In this document: one piece after another, positions 1-55,555 of the stretch | Numbering within the stretch: position 1 is the first letter of the stretch | Layout: each line of letters starts with the position of its first letter | NCBI RefSeq assembly: GCF_002950945.1 | Contig: NZ_CP012673.1 | Coordinates: 8,880,501-8,944,500 of the forward strand | Reading direction: 5' to 3' | Length of the DNA stretch: 64,000 bases | DNA from: Sorangium cellulosum | GTDB taxonomy: Bacteria; Myxococcota_A; Polyangia; Polyangiales; Polyangiaceae | The notes under the pieces: model-generated | The model's database searches: none | Seen by the model: only the letters and a program-made list of their open reading frames with translations | What the model was told of the DNA's origin: nothing | Program-made: the position numbers and the translations under genes

Positions 1-3000
1 ATGGACGCAGTCAGGGTCTGACGGCCCCCAACGGCCCCGCGCAGGAGCGCGTGATCGCGCAAGCCCTGGCCGCCGCCAGGCTCGAGACGCACGACATCGA
101 CGCCATCGAGGCGCACGGCACGGGCACGCCGCTCGGCGACCCCATCGAGGCCCAGGCGCTGCTCGCCACCTATGGACAGGGCCGCGCGGCGGACCGCCCG
201 CTGTGGCTCGGCAGCCTCAAGTCCAACATCGGCCACACGCAGGCGGCGGCCGGCGTGGGCGGCATCATCAAGATGGTGCTCGCCATGCAGCACGGCACGC
301 TGCCGCGCACGCTGCACGCCGAGCGTCCGTCCACGCACATCGACTGGTCCTCGGGCGCCCTGCGGCTGCTGCAGGAGCCCGTTGCCTGGACGTATAACGG
401 TCGGCCGCGCCGCGCCGGCATCTCCTCGTTCGGCGTCTCCGGCACCAACGCCCACGTCCTCCTCGAGGAGGCGCCGGATAGCCCGGAGGTGCGCGCGCCG
501 GACACGCTGGCGGCGCCGGTCGCGCTGCCCATCGTGCTCTCCGCCCGGACCGACGCCGCGCTGCGCGCCCAGGCGGCGCGGCTGCACACGCACCTCCTGG
601 CTCACCCCGAGCTCGCGCTGCGCGACGTCGCCCACACGCTGGCGGTCGCGCGCACGGGCTTCGAGCAGCGCAGCGCCCTCGTCGCCAGCGAGCGCGGCGA
701 GCTGCTCGCCGGCCTCGAGGCGCTGGCCAGCGGCGCCACGCCGGCGTACGGCGCGCGCGGCCGTGCCGACGTGCACGGCAAGGTCGTGTTCGTCTTCCCC
801 GGCCAGGGCTCCCAGTGGACGCACATGGCGCGCGCGCTCTTCGCGAGCTCGCCGGCGTTCCGCGGCCAGCTCGAGGACTGCGCGCGAGCCCTGGCGCCCC
901 ACGTGGACTGGTCGCTCCTCGACACGCTGCTCTGCGCGGAGCACGACGCCTGGCTCGATCGCATCGACATCGTACAGCCGGCGCTGTTCGCCGTGATGGT
1001 CTCGCTCGCGGCCGTATGGCGCTCGATGGGCGTCGAGCCGGACGCGGTGGTGGGCCACAGCCAGGGCGAGATCGCCGCGGCCTTCGTCGCGGGTGCGCTG
1101 TCGCTGGAGGACGCCGCCAAGGTGGTCGCCCTGCGCAGCCGCGCGCTGCTCGCGCTGGCCGGCAAGGGGGCCATGGCCTCGGTCGAGCTGAGCAGCGCGG
1201 GCCTCGAGCCCTACCTCACCCCGTACGGCGAGCGCATCTCCGTCGCCGCCATCAACAGCGCCAGCACCACGCTGGTGGCGGGCGAGGTCGCGGCGGTCGA
1301 TGCGCTGCTCGGCGAGCTCGCCGCTGCCCAGGTGTTCGCGCGCAAGGTGCGCGTCGACTACGCGTCGCACTGCGCCCAGGTGGAGAGCGTGCGCGACGAG
1401 CTCCTGCGCCAGCTCGAGGACGTCGCGCCGCGGCGCGCGCGCCTGCCGCTCTACTCGAGCGTGACGTCGCGCGCGCTCGAGGGCAGCGAGCTCGACGCCC
1501 ACTACTGGTACGAGAACCTGCGCCGCACCGTGCGCTTCGCCCAGGCCACCGAGCAGCTCGCGCAGGCCGGACATCGCTTCTTCGTCGAGGTCAGTCCCCA
1601 CCCCGTGCTCACGCTCGCCTTGAGCGAGACGCTCGGCGCAGGCGCCGCGCCGTCGGCGGTGGTCGGCACGCTGCGGCGCGACGACGGGGGCCTCGCGCGC
1701 TTCACGCTCTCGCTCGCGGAGCTGCACACGCGCGGCATGCGGCTCGACTGGCAGCGCGTCGTGCCGGGCGCGCGCCGCGTCGCCCTGCCCACCTACGCGT
1801 TCTCGCACGAGCGCTTCTGGCTCGAGGCCTCGAGATCGCAGCTGGACCTCGGCGCGGCGGGCCTCGCCGCGCCGGACCACCCGCTGCTCGGCGCCTGCTT
1901 GCCGCTCGCCGGCAGCGATGGCCTCGTGTTCTCGGGCCGCCTCTCGCTGGCCGATCGACCGTGGCTCGCCGGTCATACCGTCCACGGCCGCGTGGTGGTG
2001 CCGAGCTCGGTGCTGGTCGAGCTGGCCCTGCACGCCGCGCAGCGCGTCGCGCTGGAGCGCGTGGAAGAGCTCGCCCTCGAGGCGCCGCTCTTGCTGCCCG
2101 CCCAGGGCGGCGTCGTCCTGCAGATGACCCTCGAGGGCCTCGACGAGGCGGGCCAGCGCGCCCTCAGCCTCCACGGTCGCGCCGACGACGCGCCCGACGC
2201 GCCCTGGACGCTGCTCGCCCGCGGCACGCTCGCGCCGGACGGCGCGCCGGTCGCCTTCGACCTGCGCAGCTGGCCGCCTCACGGCGCGGAGCCCGTCGAC
2301 GTCGCGAGCCTGTACGAGCGGCTCGCCGGGTCCGGCGTCGGCTACACGGCGGACGCGCGGACGCTCGCGAAGGTCTGGCGCCGCGGCGACGAGCTGTTCG
2401 CAGAGGCCCGCTTGTCCGACGCGGACCTCGCAGATGCCCAGGCGTTCGCGCTCCATCCGCGGCTGCTCGACAGCGCGCTGCACACGCTCGCGGCGCACGC
2501 CCGGTCCGACCAGAGCACCTTGATGCCCTTTGCCTGGAGCGGCGCCAGCCTGCGCGCCGCGGGCGCCGCGGGCGTCCGCAATCTGCGCGTGCACGTGCAG
2601 CGGCGCGGCGAGCACGCCTTCAGCCTGGCGCTCGCCGACGTCACGGGCGCTCCGCTCGCGCACGTGGCGTCGCTCGCCCTGCGCCCCGCCACGAAGGAGC
2701 AGCTGCGCGAGGCCAGCGCCGGCCGTGGCGTGCCGTTCGCGCTGGCGTGGACCGAGCTGCCCCTGCCGTCGACGCCGCCCCGGGCCACGCGCTGCGCGGT
2801 GCTGGGCAGCGCGCCCTTCGAGCTCGCGCTGCCCACGGCCCTGCACGTCGACCGCGTGGCCGACCTCGACGCGCTGCGCGCCGCGCTCGACGGCGGCGCC
2901 CCCGTTCCGGACGTGGTCTTTGCGCCCGTGTCCGCGCTCGCTCCCGGAAGCGCGACGGGCGCCGAGCTCGCGGCCCGCGCGCACGAGGCGGCGGCGCGCG

Positions 3001-4646
3001 TGCTCACCTTGCTGCAGCGCTGGCGCGAGGATGAGCGCCTGGCTGCCGCGCGCCTGGTCGTGCTCACCCGGCGCGCGCTCGCCAGTCGACCGGACGAAGA
3101 GGTGCTCGCGCTCGCCCACGCGCCGGCCTGGGGCCTCGTGCGCGCCGCCCAGGACGAGCGCCGCGCTGCGCCGTTGTTCCTCGTCGACGTCGATGACAGC
3201 GCCGCCTCGCTCGACGCCGTCCCGCTCGCGCTCGACGACGACGAGCGCCAGCTCGCGCTGCGCGACGGCAAGCGGCTGGTGCCGCGGATCGCGCGCCTGA
3301 CCAGGGCCGCCCAGGCCGAGCGCGCGCAGCGCTTCGACATGCACGGCACGGTGCTGATCACGGGCGGCACGGGCGCGCTCGGCAGCCTGATCGCCCACCA
3401 CCTCGTCGAGCGCCACGACGTGAAGCACCTGCTGCTCGTCTCGCGCCGAGGCCCCGCGGCAGAAGGCGCAGGCGCCCTCCTGCGCGCGCTCGAGGCGAAG
3501 GGCGCCCACGTCCACATCGCCTCGTGCGACGCCGGCGACCGCGACGCGCTGGCCGCGCTGCTCGCCGCGATCCCGGCCGACCACCCGCTCGGCGCCGTGG
3601 TGCACGCCGCAGACGCCTTCGACGACGCCCCGCTCGCCGAGCTGAGCGCCGAGCGCCTCCGCCGCGCGTTCACCCCCAGGGTCGATGTCGCCTGGAACCT
3701 GCACGAGCTGACGCGCGCTCGCGAGCTCACGGCCTTCGTGCTCGTCTCGTCGTTCGCCGGCATGGCGGGCGCGTCCGGCCTGGCCGGCGAGGCGGCGGCC
3801 GGCAGCTTCCTCGACGCGCTCGCCCAGCAGCGCCGGGCCCGGGGTCTCGCCGCGTCGTCGCTGGCCTTTGGTCCCTGGACGCTGCCCGGCGACCCCCGGC
3901 GGGAGCGCGCGGCGAGCACCGCGCGCCTGCGCCGCGAGGGCCTGCGCGCCATGTCGCCCGAGCAGGCGCTCTCCTTCTTCGACGACGCGCTGCGAGCGCC
4001 GCACGCCACGCCGGTGCCGGCGCTCCTCGACCTCGCCGCCATGCAGGCGCAGGGCCCGGCGCTGCGCCCGCTGTTCCGCGGCCTCGTGCGCGCCGCGGCG
4101 CCTCGCCTCGCGGCGTCCAACGCCGGCGCAGCCTCGCTCTTCCAGCGCCTCGCCACGCTCGGTCCGGACGCCCGCCACGACGCGCTGCTCGACGTGGTGC
4201 GCGACGACATCGCGGCCGTGCTGCGCGTCGCTTCGCCCTCGTCCCTCGATCCGCAGCGGCCGCTGCAGGAGCTGGGGCTCGACTCGCTGATGGCCCTCGA
4301 GGTGCGCAATCGCCTGTCGGCGAGCGCCGGGACGAAGCTGCCGGCCACGCTGCTCTTCGACCACCCGACGCCTGACGCGCTGGCCCGCGCGCTCGCCGCG
4401 CTGATGCCCGATGCGCCCGCCGCACAGGCCCCAAAGGCGCCCGCGCCCGCTGAAGACGATCAGATCCGCGCCCTGCTCGCGACCATCTCCATCCCCCGGC
4501 TGCGCGAGGCCGGCCTGGTCGACGCGCTCATGCGCCTCACGCAAGCGCCGAACCAGGACAAGGACCTCGCCATGCCCGCCACCACCGAGATCTCGTCGAT
4601 GAACGCGCTGGAGCTCATCGAGCTGGCGAACGCTCTGACCGATTAA
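1..4646 (+). CDS. Modular type I PKS, 3' part (module 1 plus docking tail)
   Basis: The reading frame is open from base 3 and has no start in the window, so this is the C-terminal part of a larger PKS. Visible order: C-terminal half of KS (the HGTGT and NIGHTQAAAG histidines are present; the active Cys lies upstream), AT (777-1680), DH (1875-2700), KR (3345-3900), ACP (Ser codon 4284-4286) and a C-terminal docking tail (about 4396-4643) ending in an acidic helix, ALELIELANALTD. The AT carries GHSQGE and YASH, the methylmalonyl signature. The KR and DH are degenerate (see module 1). The next PKS starts 18 nt downstream with GAAGG at 4656-4660, so the genes are almost certainly co-transcribed and this protein hands its chain to that one. 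Confidence 0.95.
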   Translation, partial: GRSQGLTAPNGPAQERVIAQALAAARLETHDIDAIEAHGTGTPLGDPIEAQALLATYGQGRAADRPLWLGSLKSNIGHTQAAAGVGGIIKMVLAMQHGTLPRTLHAERPSTHIDWSSGALRLLQEPVAWTYNGRPRRAGISSFGVSGTNAHVLLEEAPDSPEVRAPDTLAAPVALPIVLSARTDAALRAQAARLHTHLLAHPELALRDVAHTLAVARTGFEQRSALVASERGELLAGLEALASGATPAYGARGRADVHGKVVFVFPGQGSQWTHMARALFASSPAFRGQLEDCARALAPHVDWSLLDTLLCAEHDAWLDRIDIVQPALFAVMVSLAAVWRSMGVEPDAVVGHSQGEIAAAFVAGALSLEDAAKVVALRSRALLALAGKGAMASVELSSAGLEPYLTPYGERISVAAINSASTTLVAGEVAAVDALLGELAAAQVFARKVRVDYASHCAQVESVRDELLRQLEDVAPRRARLPLYSSVTSRALEGSELDAHYWYENLRRTVRFAQATEQLAQAGHRFFVEVSPHPVLTLALSETLGAGAAPSAVVGTLRRDDGGLARFTLSLAELHTRGMRLDWQRVVPGARRVALPTYAFSHERFWLEASRSQLDLGAAGLAAPDHPLLGACLPLAGSDGLVFSGRLSLADRPWLAGHTVHGRVVVPSSVLVELALHAAQRVALERVEELALEAPLLLPAQGGVVLQMTLEGLDEAGQRALSLHGRADDAPDAPWTLLARGTLAPDGAPVAFDLRSWPPHGAEPVDVASLYERLAGSGVGYTADARTLAKVWRRGDELFAEARLSDADLADAQAFALHPRLLDSALHTLAAHARSDQSTLMPFAWSGASLRAAGAAGVRNLRVHVQRRGEHAFSLALADVTGAPLAHVASLALRPATKEQLREASAGRGVPFALAWTELPLPSTPPRATRCAVLGSAPFELALPTALHVDRVADLDALRAALDGGAPVPDVVFAPVSALAPGSATGAELAARAHEAAARVLTLLQRWREDERLAAARLVVLTRRALASRPDEEVLALAHAPAWGLVRAAQDERRAAPLFLVDVDDSAASLDAVPLALDDDERQLALRDGKRLVPRIARLTRAAQAERAQRFDMHGTVLITGGTGALGSLIAHHLVERHDVKHLLLVSRRGPAAEGAGALLRALEAKGAHVHIASCDAGDRDALAALLAAIPADHPLGAVVHAADAFDDAPLAELSAERLRRAFTPRVDVAWNLHELTRARELTAFVLVSSFAGMAGASGLAGEAAAGSFLDALAQQRRARGLAASSLAFGPWTLPGDPRRERAASTARLRREGLRAMSPEQALSFFDDALRAPHATPVPALLDLAAMQAQGPALRPLFRGLVRAAAPRLAASNAGAASLFQRLATLGPDARHDALLDVVRDDIAAVLRVASPSSLDPQRPLQELGLDSLMALEVRNRLSASAGTKLPATLLFDHPTPDALARALAALMPDAPAAQAPKAPAPAEDDQIRALLATISIPRLREAGLVDALMRLTQAPNQDKDLAMPATTEISSMNALELIELANALTD
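3..4395 (+). other. PKS module 1 (partial): KS-AT(mmal)-DH*-KR*-ACP
   Basis: The AT YASH motif is at 1359-1370. The DH keeps HxxxGxxxxP (His codon 1974-1976) and LLDSALH, but the usual YGPxFQGL motif is replaced by YTADARTLAK (2343-2372). The KR keeps the GGTGALG cofactor loop and the SS of the serine motif. However, the catalytic Lys of TPKVDAAW is Arg (3678-3680), the catalytic Tyr of NYAAAN is Glu (3789-3791) and the following Asn is Gly (3801-3803). With three of the tetrad positions changed the KR should be inactive, and the DH then has no substrate. The module should therefore leave a beta-ketone while adding a methyl-branched unit. Confidence 0.85.
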
Positions 4647-4664
4647 CCCCCGATTGAAGGCGCC

Positions 4665-34997
<30,333 letters not shown>

Positions 34998-35048
34998 CGT
35001 TCCCCTCGCTGCGCCCGCGAGCTGCCGCCGATCCGAGAAGGAAATCTG

Positions 35049-51827
<16,779 letters not shown>

Positions 51828-51912
51828 GGTCCGAATACCTCAACACGCGAGGAAGGAGCTCGATGCGGCGACGCTACCTTGCCAAATCATGAGCTTGCGG
51901 TAGGCTCCATGC

Positions 51913-52866
51913 ATGACTGATGCTGCCGGCGCGACCCAGGACGTCTTCACGAGCCAATCTCAAAGACCACTCGGCATCTTGTTCATGCGAGCGAACGTCG
52001 ACGCTTCGCAGCTCCTCCCGGAGAGTCGCATGCGTACGCTCAACCGCCTCGCACCACGGTTCATCCTACCGCTCGTCCTCGACAAACGGCACCAGCTCGG
52101 CCTTTTCGTGGCGCGGTTCGCGACGCTCTTGAAGGAGCGTGATCTCCACGTGCTGGATCTGAACCTGTGGATGGACGGTGGGCGTTCCCGTCCGACTGCT
52201 TATCACAATGACCTCTGGTTTCCGGCGCCGCTCAAGAATCGGGTGGTTCAGCTATGGATTCCTCTGATGTGCGAAGGCGCGGCAGAAGAGATCGAGAAAT
52301 CGATGCTCCGCGTCGACCCGCGGCCGCTCCCCGACGGTTGGGCGTGCCCACCCGGCTTGGCTCATCTTGCAGACGTCTCGACCGGCGACACCCGTCCGCT
52401 TCCATTCGCTCATGAACATGGGGTCCTGGCTGAAGATCTGAAGGATGTGGTCGGTGGCCGTGAGTTGAGAGTCGGTGATGTCCTGTTTTTCGATAGCCAG
52501 TATTGCCACTACACGCTAGCCTCGAGGGCTCGGCGAGTGGGCCTCGCCGTGCGATTCAGCGTCGGCGCACCAGTGTACAACGGCTATTTTTGCGAGCAGC
52601 GACCGCTCGACGGCCGGAGTCAAACGGAGCACAACCGGAGGGCTTTTGCAGCGGCTTTCGCTGGCGCCCAGGCGGGGGAGGTAATAGACGCAGGACGCCT
52701 GGTGAACCGATTTGACCATCATCCTCCGACCGCCTTTTCGTTCCGACTCCTGCGGAAGATTCTTCTGGGAGCCGTCCCGAAGACGCCGCTGCTGCCACAG
52801 TACGAACAGTATGCGGAGGACGTCCGGAACAGGCTCACGAGTCAATTGGCCCGCGCCGTTGCCTAG
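51913..52866 (+). CDS. Phytanoyl-CoA dioxygenase-like 2OG-Fe(II) oxygenase
   Basis: The 317-residue protein probably hydroxylates or desaturates a substrate using Fe(II), O2 and 2-oxoglutarate. Evidence is the facial triad: HxD at His98/Asp100 within YHNDLWFP and a distal His199 in YCHYT, with candidate 2-oxoglutarate-binding arginines following (Arg208 or Arg214). The HND-LW context followed by VVQLWIPL is typical of the PhyH-like branch. It begins 85 nt after the PKS stop on the same strand, so it may be in the PKS operon as a tailoring enzyme. No strong ribosome site is seen before the ATG. Its base composition is visibly less GC-rich than the PKS genes. It could also be a passenger gene unrelated to the polyketide. 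Confidence 0.7.
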   Translation: MTDAAGATQDVFTSQSQRPLGILFMRANVDASQLLPESRMRTLNRLAPRFILPLVLDKRHQLGLFVARFATLLKERDLHVLDLNLWMDGGRSRPTAYHNDLWFPAPLKNRVVQLWIPLMCEGAAEEIEKSMLRVDPRPLPDGWACPPGLAHLADVSTGDTRPLPFAHEHGVLAEDLKDVVGGRELRVGDVLFFDSQYCHYTLASRARRVGLAVRFSVGAPVYNGYFCEQRPLDGRSQTEHNRRAFAAAFAGAQAGEVIDAGRLVNRFDHHPPTAFSFRLLRKILLGAVPKTPLLPQYEQYAEDVRNRLTSQLARAVA

Positions 52867-52890
52867 ACTGGATTTCACAGAACAAGATCG

Positions 52891-53030
52891 ATCAACACAC
52901 AGCTGTCGGCGAGGCTCGCGAGCGCGCTGCGCGAGCTGTACGGCCGCAAGAGCCAAAAGGTTTCGACCGAGCAGCGGACGCTGCTGCTCGCGGAGCTCGG
53001 GGAGCAGGCGCCGCCGGGGCCTGCCGGCTC
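52891..53030 (+). pseudogene. Probable IS66-type transposase (TnpC) N-terminal fragment
   Basis: Reading from 52891, the frame gives a helical stretch ending in LRELYGRKSQKVSTEQ, then LLLAELGEQ. It resembles the N-terminal coiled region of IS66-family TnpC (commonly a LFGRRSEKL-like motif followed by a GEL-type segment). There is no start codon, no catalytic DDE region and no flanking inverted repeats, so this is at most a remnant. It occupies the 219-bp gap between the oxygenase and the converging regulator gene. The assignment rests on motif resemblance only. Confidence 0.4.
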
Positions 53031-53085
53031 GGCGCTCTCGTCGGAGCAAATTCGCCGACATGCTCGTGCTGGACCAGAATTTCCC

Positions 53086-53631
53086 CTACGAGCGCCGCCG
53101 GAGGATGTGCTGGAGTAGCTGGCGCGAGATGTTCAGGAGCTTCGCCGCCTTCCGCCGGTTTCCCTCGGCGCGCGCGATCGCCTCGTCGACCATGATGGTG
53201 CGCACCTGCTCCTCGACGTCCTGGATCGACGCCCGCCCGACCGCCGCGCGCACCTGCGGCCGGAGATCGGGCGGTCGGGTCAGCGCGTCGTCGATCGTGC
53301 GCTCCAGCTCCTCGAGGCGCAGCGGCTTCGCCAGGAACGAGCGCACGCCCATCTGGGCGAGCCGGAACGAGACCGCCGGGCTCGCCGAGCCGCTGATGGC
53401 CACGATCGTCGGCGCGACAGCGCAGGTCATGGCCCGCTCCACCACGTCGACGGCGTTCCCGTCCGGGAGCATCACGTCGGCGATGATCCCTTGAAACGCC
53501 CCGTCCGCGAGCGCGCGATGCGCCTCGGCCACCGACGCGCAGGCGACGACCTCGGCGCCGCGCACCTCGAGCGCCTCGCGCAGCGCGCGCCTGAGCCTCG
53601 CGTCATCCTCCACGATCAGCCAGCGTAGCAT
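53086..53631 (-). CDS. Response regulator, RegA/PrrA-type (receiver plus Fis-type HTH)
   Basis: A 181-residue two-domain regulator. The receiver domain (1-120) has the acidic pair Asp9/Asp10, phospho-acceptor Asp52 in IIADVMLPDG, Ser80 and Lys102 in FLAKPL. A short linker leads to a C-terminal Fis-like helix-turn-helix (about 137-178) with GNRRKAAKLLNISRQLL. This size and layout match RegA/PrrA/ActR regulators, which lack the AAA+ domain of NtrC. I chose the ATG at 53631 because it starts the receiver at MLRWLIVEDD; the frame stays open further upstream but overlaps the kinase gene on the other strand. It is divergent from the kinase gene and is the likely phosphorylation partner. Whether it controls the PKS is unknown. 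Confidence 0.88.
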   Translation of the reverse strand: MLRWLIVEDDARLRRALREALEVRGAEVVACASVAEAHRALADGAFQGIIADVMLPDGNAVDVVERAMTCAVAPTIVAISGSASPAVSFRLAQMGVRSFLAKPLRLEELERTIDDALTRPPDLRPQVRAAVGRASIQDVEEQVRTIMVDEAIARAEGNRRKAAKLLNISRQLLQHILRRRS

Positions 53632-53655
53632 TGTGTGGTAGCATGCCCCCGGTCC
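53632..53655. promoter_or_regulatory. Very short divergent intergenic region between regulator and kinase
   Basis: Only 24 bp separate the two chosen start codons. That is too little for two ordinary divergent promoters with 5' leaders, so the promoters must lie inside the coding regions, transcripts must be leaderless, or one true start is further downstream. I see no convincing -35/-10 pair. Confidence 0.4.
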
Positions 53656-54987
53656 ATGGAGGCGCATAGTCTCAAGGCGGCGGAGCAGGCCAGCCTCCCG
53701 GCGCCGTTGACGGGGGCGCAGCTCGACACCCTGATCGCGCGCGAGGCGCTGCGGGGTGAGCGCGCCGCCTCGATCGCGCGGAGCGTCTTCTGCGCGGCCC
53801 TCCTCGCGCGGTTCCTCGCCGTCAACGTCCAGACGTCGCCAGGCGCTGACGCTCGCTCGCTCATCGAGGTTCCGCTGCTCCTCGGCGCGATCGCCACCTC
53901 GCTGTGCGTGTGGTGGAGGAGCCGGCGAACCGACGCCTCCCCTCACCTGCTCCTCGTCTCGGTCGGCCTCGACGCGCTCCTGTGCTTTCTGGCGCTGCTG
54001 CCGAACGTGCTGTGGCCCTGGAAGGGCTACCCGGGGATCTTGCACGTGCCCGACATGGCCGCGCTCCTGATCACGGTGTCCGTGAGCGCGCTCCGGCTCG
54101 TCCGCCGGGCGGTGCTCCTCGCGGCGGCGGCGAACGCGCTCTCCGCGCTCGTGCTCATCGTGCTCGACCGCGTGCTGAACGGCAGCCACCATTACGGTTT
54201 CTCGATACCGGCGTCGCTGTTCTTCATCCTGCTCCTGACGGCCGCCAGCGCGGCGCTCCTCGTCACGATGCGCACGCTCCGCGTCGTCGAGCTCGGGGCG
54301 CGCTCCACGCTGCGCGCGGAGCGCGCGCAGCGGAACCTGAGCGTCGTGCTGCACGAGCACCACGACGTGAAGACCTCGCTCTCGGCCGCCCTCATCGACA
54401 CAGATCTCCTCCGGCGCGAGCTCCTTCGGGTCGAGTCCGCGAGCGCCGAGCGCATGTTGCGGAAGCTGGAGCAGCTCCGTGAGAGCATCGAGGAGGTCGC
54501 CTCGACCATGGGGCACATCCGCGAGCGGACGATGCGCGAGCTCGACGCGCTGCGCGCGACGGCCCCCGCCGAGATCGGCGAGGCGACCCGCGGCGCCCTG
54601 CGGGTCGTCCGGCGGCGCTACCAGGCGGTGAAGGTCGACGTCACGGATCGCGCGGAGCGCACCGCGGTCCTCTTCGCGGGGGGGCACGACGTGCTGGAGC
54701 GCGTGCTCCTGAACCTCCTCGTCAACGCGTGCGAGGGGACCGGCGAGCGCGGGGCGTCCAGCGTGACGCTGGACGCGCGCCCGCTGGGCGGCGGACGGGT
54801 GGCCATCGAGGTGAAGGACGACGGACCGGGGTTCCGCGCCACGCCGAGCCCGAAGCCGGGCGGGTCCGGACAGGGGCTCGGCTTCGTGACCGGCATGGTG
54901 GAATCGAGCGGTGGGCTCGTCCTGCGCGCCAACCTCCCGGAAGGCGGCGCCAAGGTCACGCTCGAGCTGCTCGAAGCGCCTGTGTGA
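53656..54987 (+). CDS. Membrane sensor histidine kinase
   Basis: The 443-residue sensor kinase has an N-terminal half with about six hydrophobic segments (residues about 40-205, for example LLLVSVGLDALLCFLALL and SLFFILLLTAASAALLV) and no obvious large sensory loop. The H-box is HDVKTSL with phospho-acceptor His236 (codon 54361-54363), preceded by two more histidines, HEH. The ATPase domain has an N-box NLLVNACEG, a G1 box DDGPGF and a G2 box GSGQGLGF. The ATG at 53656 was preferred; a GTG at 53635 in the same frame would overlap the space up to the regulator start. It is paired divergently with the RegA-type regulator, which resembles the RegB/RegA arrangement. Confidence 0.85.
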   Translation: MEAHSLKAAEQASLPAPLTGAQLDTLIAREALRGERAASIARSVFCAALLARFLAVNVQTSPGADARSLIEVPLLLGAIATSLCVWWRSRRTDASPHLLLVSVGLDALLCFLALLPNVLWPWKGYPGILHVPDMAALLITVSVSALRLVRRAVLLAAAANALSALVLIVLDRVLNGSHHYGFSIPASLFFILLLTAASAALLVTMRTLRVVELGARSTLRAERAQRNLSVVLHEHHDVKTSLSAALIDTDLLRRELLRVESASAERMLRKLEQLRESIEEVASTMGHIRERTMRELDALRATAPAEIGEATRGALRVVRRRYQAVKVDVTDRAERTAVLFAGGHDVLERVLLNLLVNACEGTGERGASSVTLDARPLGGGRVAIEVKDDGPGFRATPSPKPGGSGQGLGFVTGMVESSGGLVLRANLPEGGAKVTLELLEAPV

Positions 54988-55062
54988 CGGCGGAGCGCAG
55001 CGGTGAGCGGCGGCAGCCGCGGAGGCGACGGTCCGATGGACGCGCGGGTCAGGACCCGGCCC

Positions 55063-55118
55063 CAACCTGGGTCGGGTCCGGGTCCTGTCCGCCGTCAACC
55101 TGGGTCGGGTCCGGGTCC
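55063..55118. repeat. Two 23-bp direct repeats between kinase and lipoprotein genes
   Basis: The 23-mer beginning caacctgggtcgggtccg occurs at 55063-55085 and again at 55096-55118, separated by 10 bp. It lies in the 136-bp gap between the converging kinase (ends 54987) and lipoprotein (ends 55124) genes. The function is unknown; the gap has no clear stem-loop terminator. Confidence 0.85.
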
Positions 55119-55123
55119 CGCCG

Positions 55124-55555
55124 CTACTGGCGGAACCACGCCACGAGGAACTTGGTCGTGTTCTTCCCCGGGTTGAACGCGTCGCCCTCGCGGACGCTCG
55201 CCGAGAAATCGATGGTTCGGGGCCCGGACTGGGATGCGCTATACCCCAGGGCGCCGTTGTGGCCCTCGATCTGCACGGTGATCGAACCGGGGACGATGTC
55301 CGTCGCACTCCCGAGCCGCCAGAAGCAGCCCCGCGTACCAGGCCAGCCGCTGTTGCAGGTCACCGACGTGAGACCGATCTGGAGCGCCTGCTCTGCCTCT
55401 CCCACGGCCTCATCGCTCAGGGCCTCATCGCTCAGGGCCTCATCGCTCAGGGCCTCATCGCTCAGGGCCTCATCGCCCTCCTGTGCGACGCAGCCTGCGA
55501 GCGCCATGGAAGCGAGAACGGCGACCGCCCCGCTGATCTTCATGAGGAACTTCAT
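55124..55555 (-). CDS. Small secreted lipoprotein with DEALS tandem repeat
   Basis: A 143-residue protein with a lipoprotein signal peptide: MKFLMKISGA, a hydrophobic core and the lipobox LAGC with Cys22. Directly after the anchor come four perfect copies of DEALS plus DEAV (residues 28-51), an acidic spacer encoded by a 15-bp tandem repeat. The C-terminal 85 residues contain two cysteines (CNSGWPGTRGC) and a beta-rich pattern (GSITVQIEGHNGALGY, FNPGKNTTKFLVAWF). I recognise no family. The ATG at 55555 is chosen because it begins the signal peptide and has GGGA/GAGG just upstream; the frame is open beyond it. It is probably a monocistronic, outer-membrane-anchored protein. Confidence 0.75.
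   Translation of the reverse strand: MKFLMKISGAVAVLASMALAGCVAQEGDEALSDEALSDEALSDEALSDEAVGEAEQALQIGLTSVTCNSGWPGTRGCFWRLGSATDIVPGSITVQIEGHNGALGYSASQSGPRTIDFSASVREGDAFNPGKNTTKFLVAWFRQ
55406..55480 (-). repeat. 15-bp coding minisatellite (four perfect units plus one partial)
   Basis: The unit ggcctcatcgctcag (+ strand) is repeated perfectly at 55406, 55421, 55436 and 55451, with a degenerate fifth unit at 55466-55480. Each unit encodes one five-residue DEALS block, so copy-number changes keep the frame and alter only the spacer length. Confidence 0.95.

Noticed and set aside
53086..55308. 740-residue extension of the response regulator frame
   Set aside because: The upstream 560 residues are antisense to the histidine kinase; the receiver domain begins naturally at the ATG at 53631.
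55406..55480. Possible CRISPR array
   Set aside because: The 15-bp units are directly adjacent with no spacers and encode a peptide repeat.
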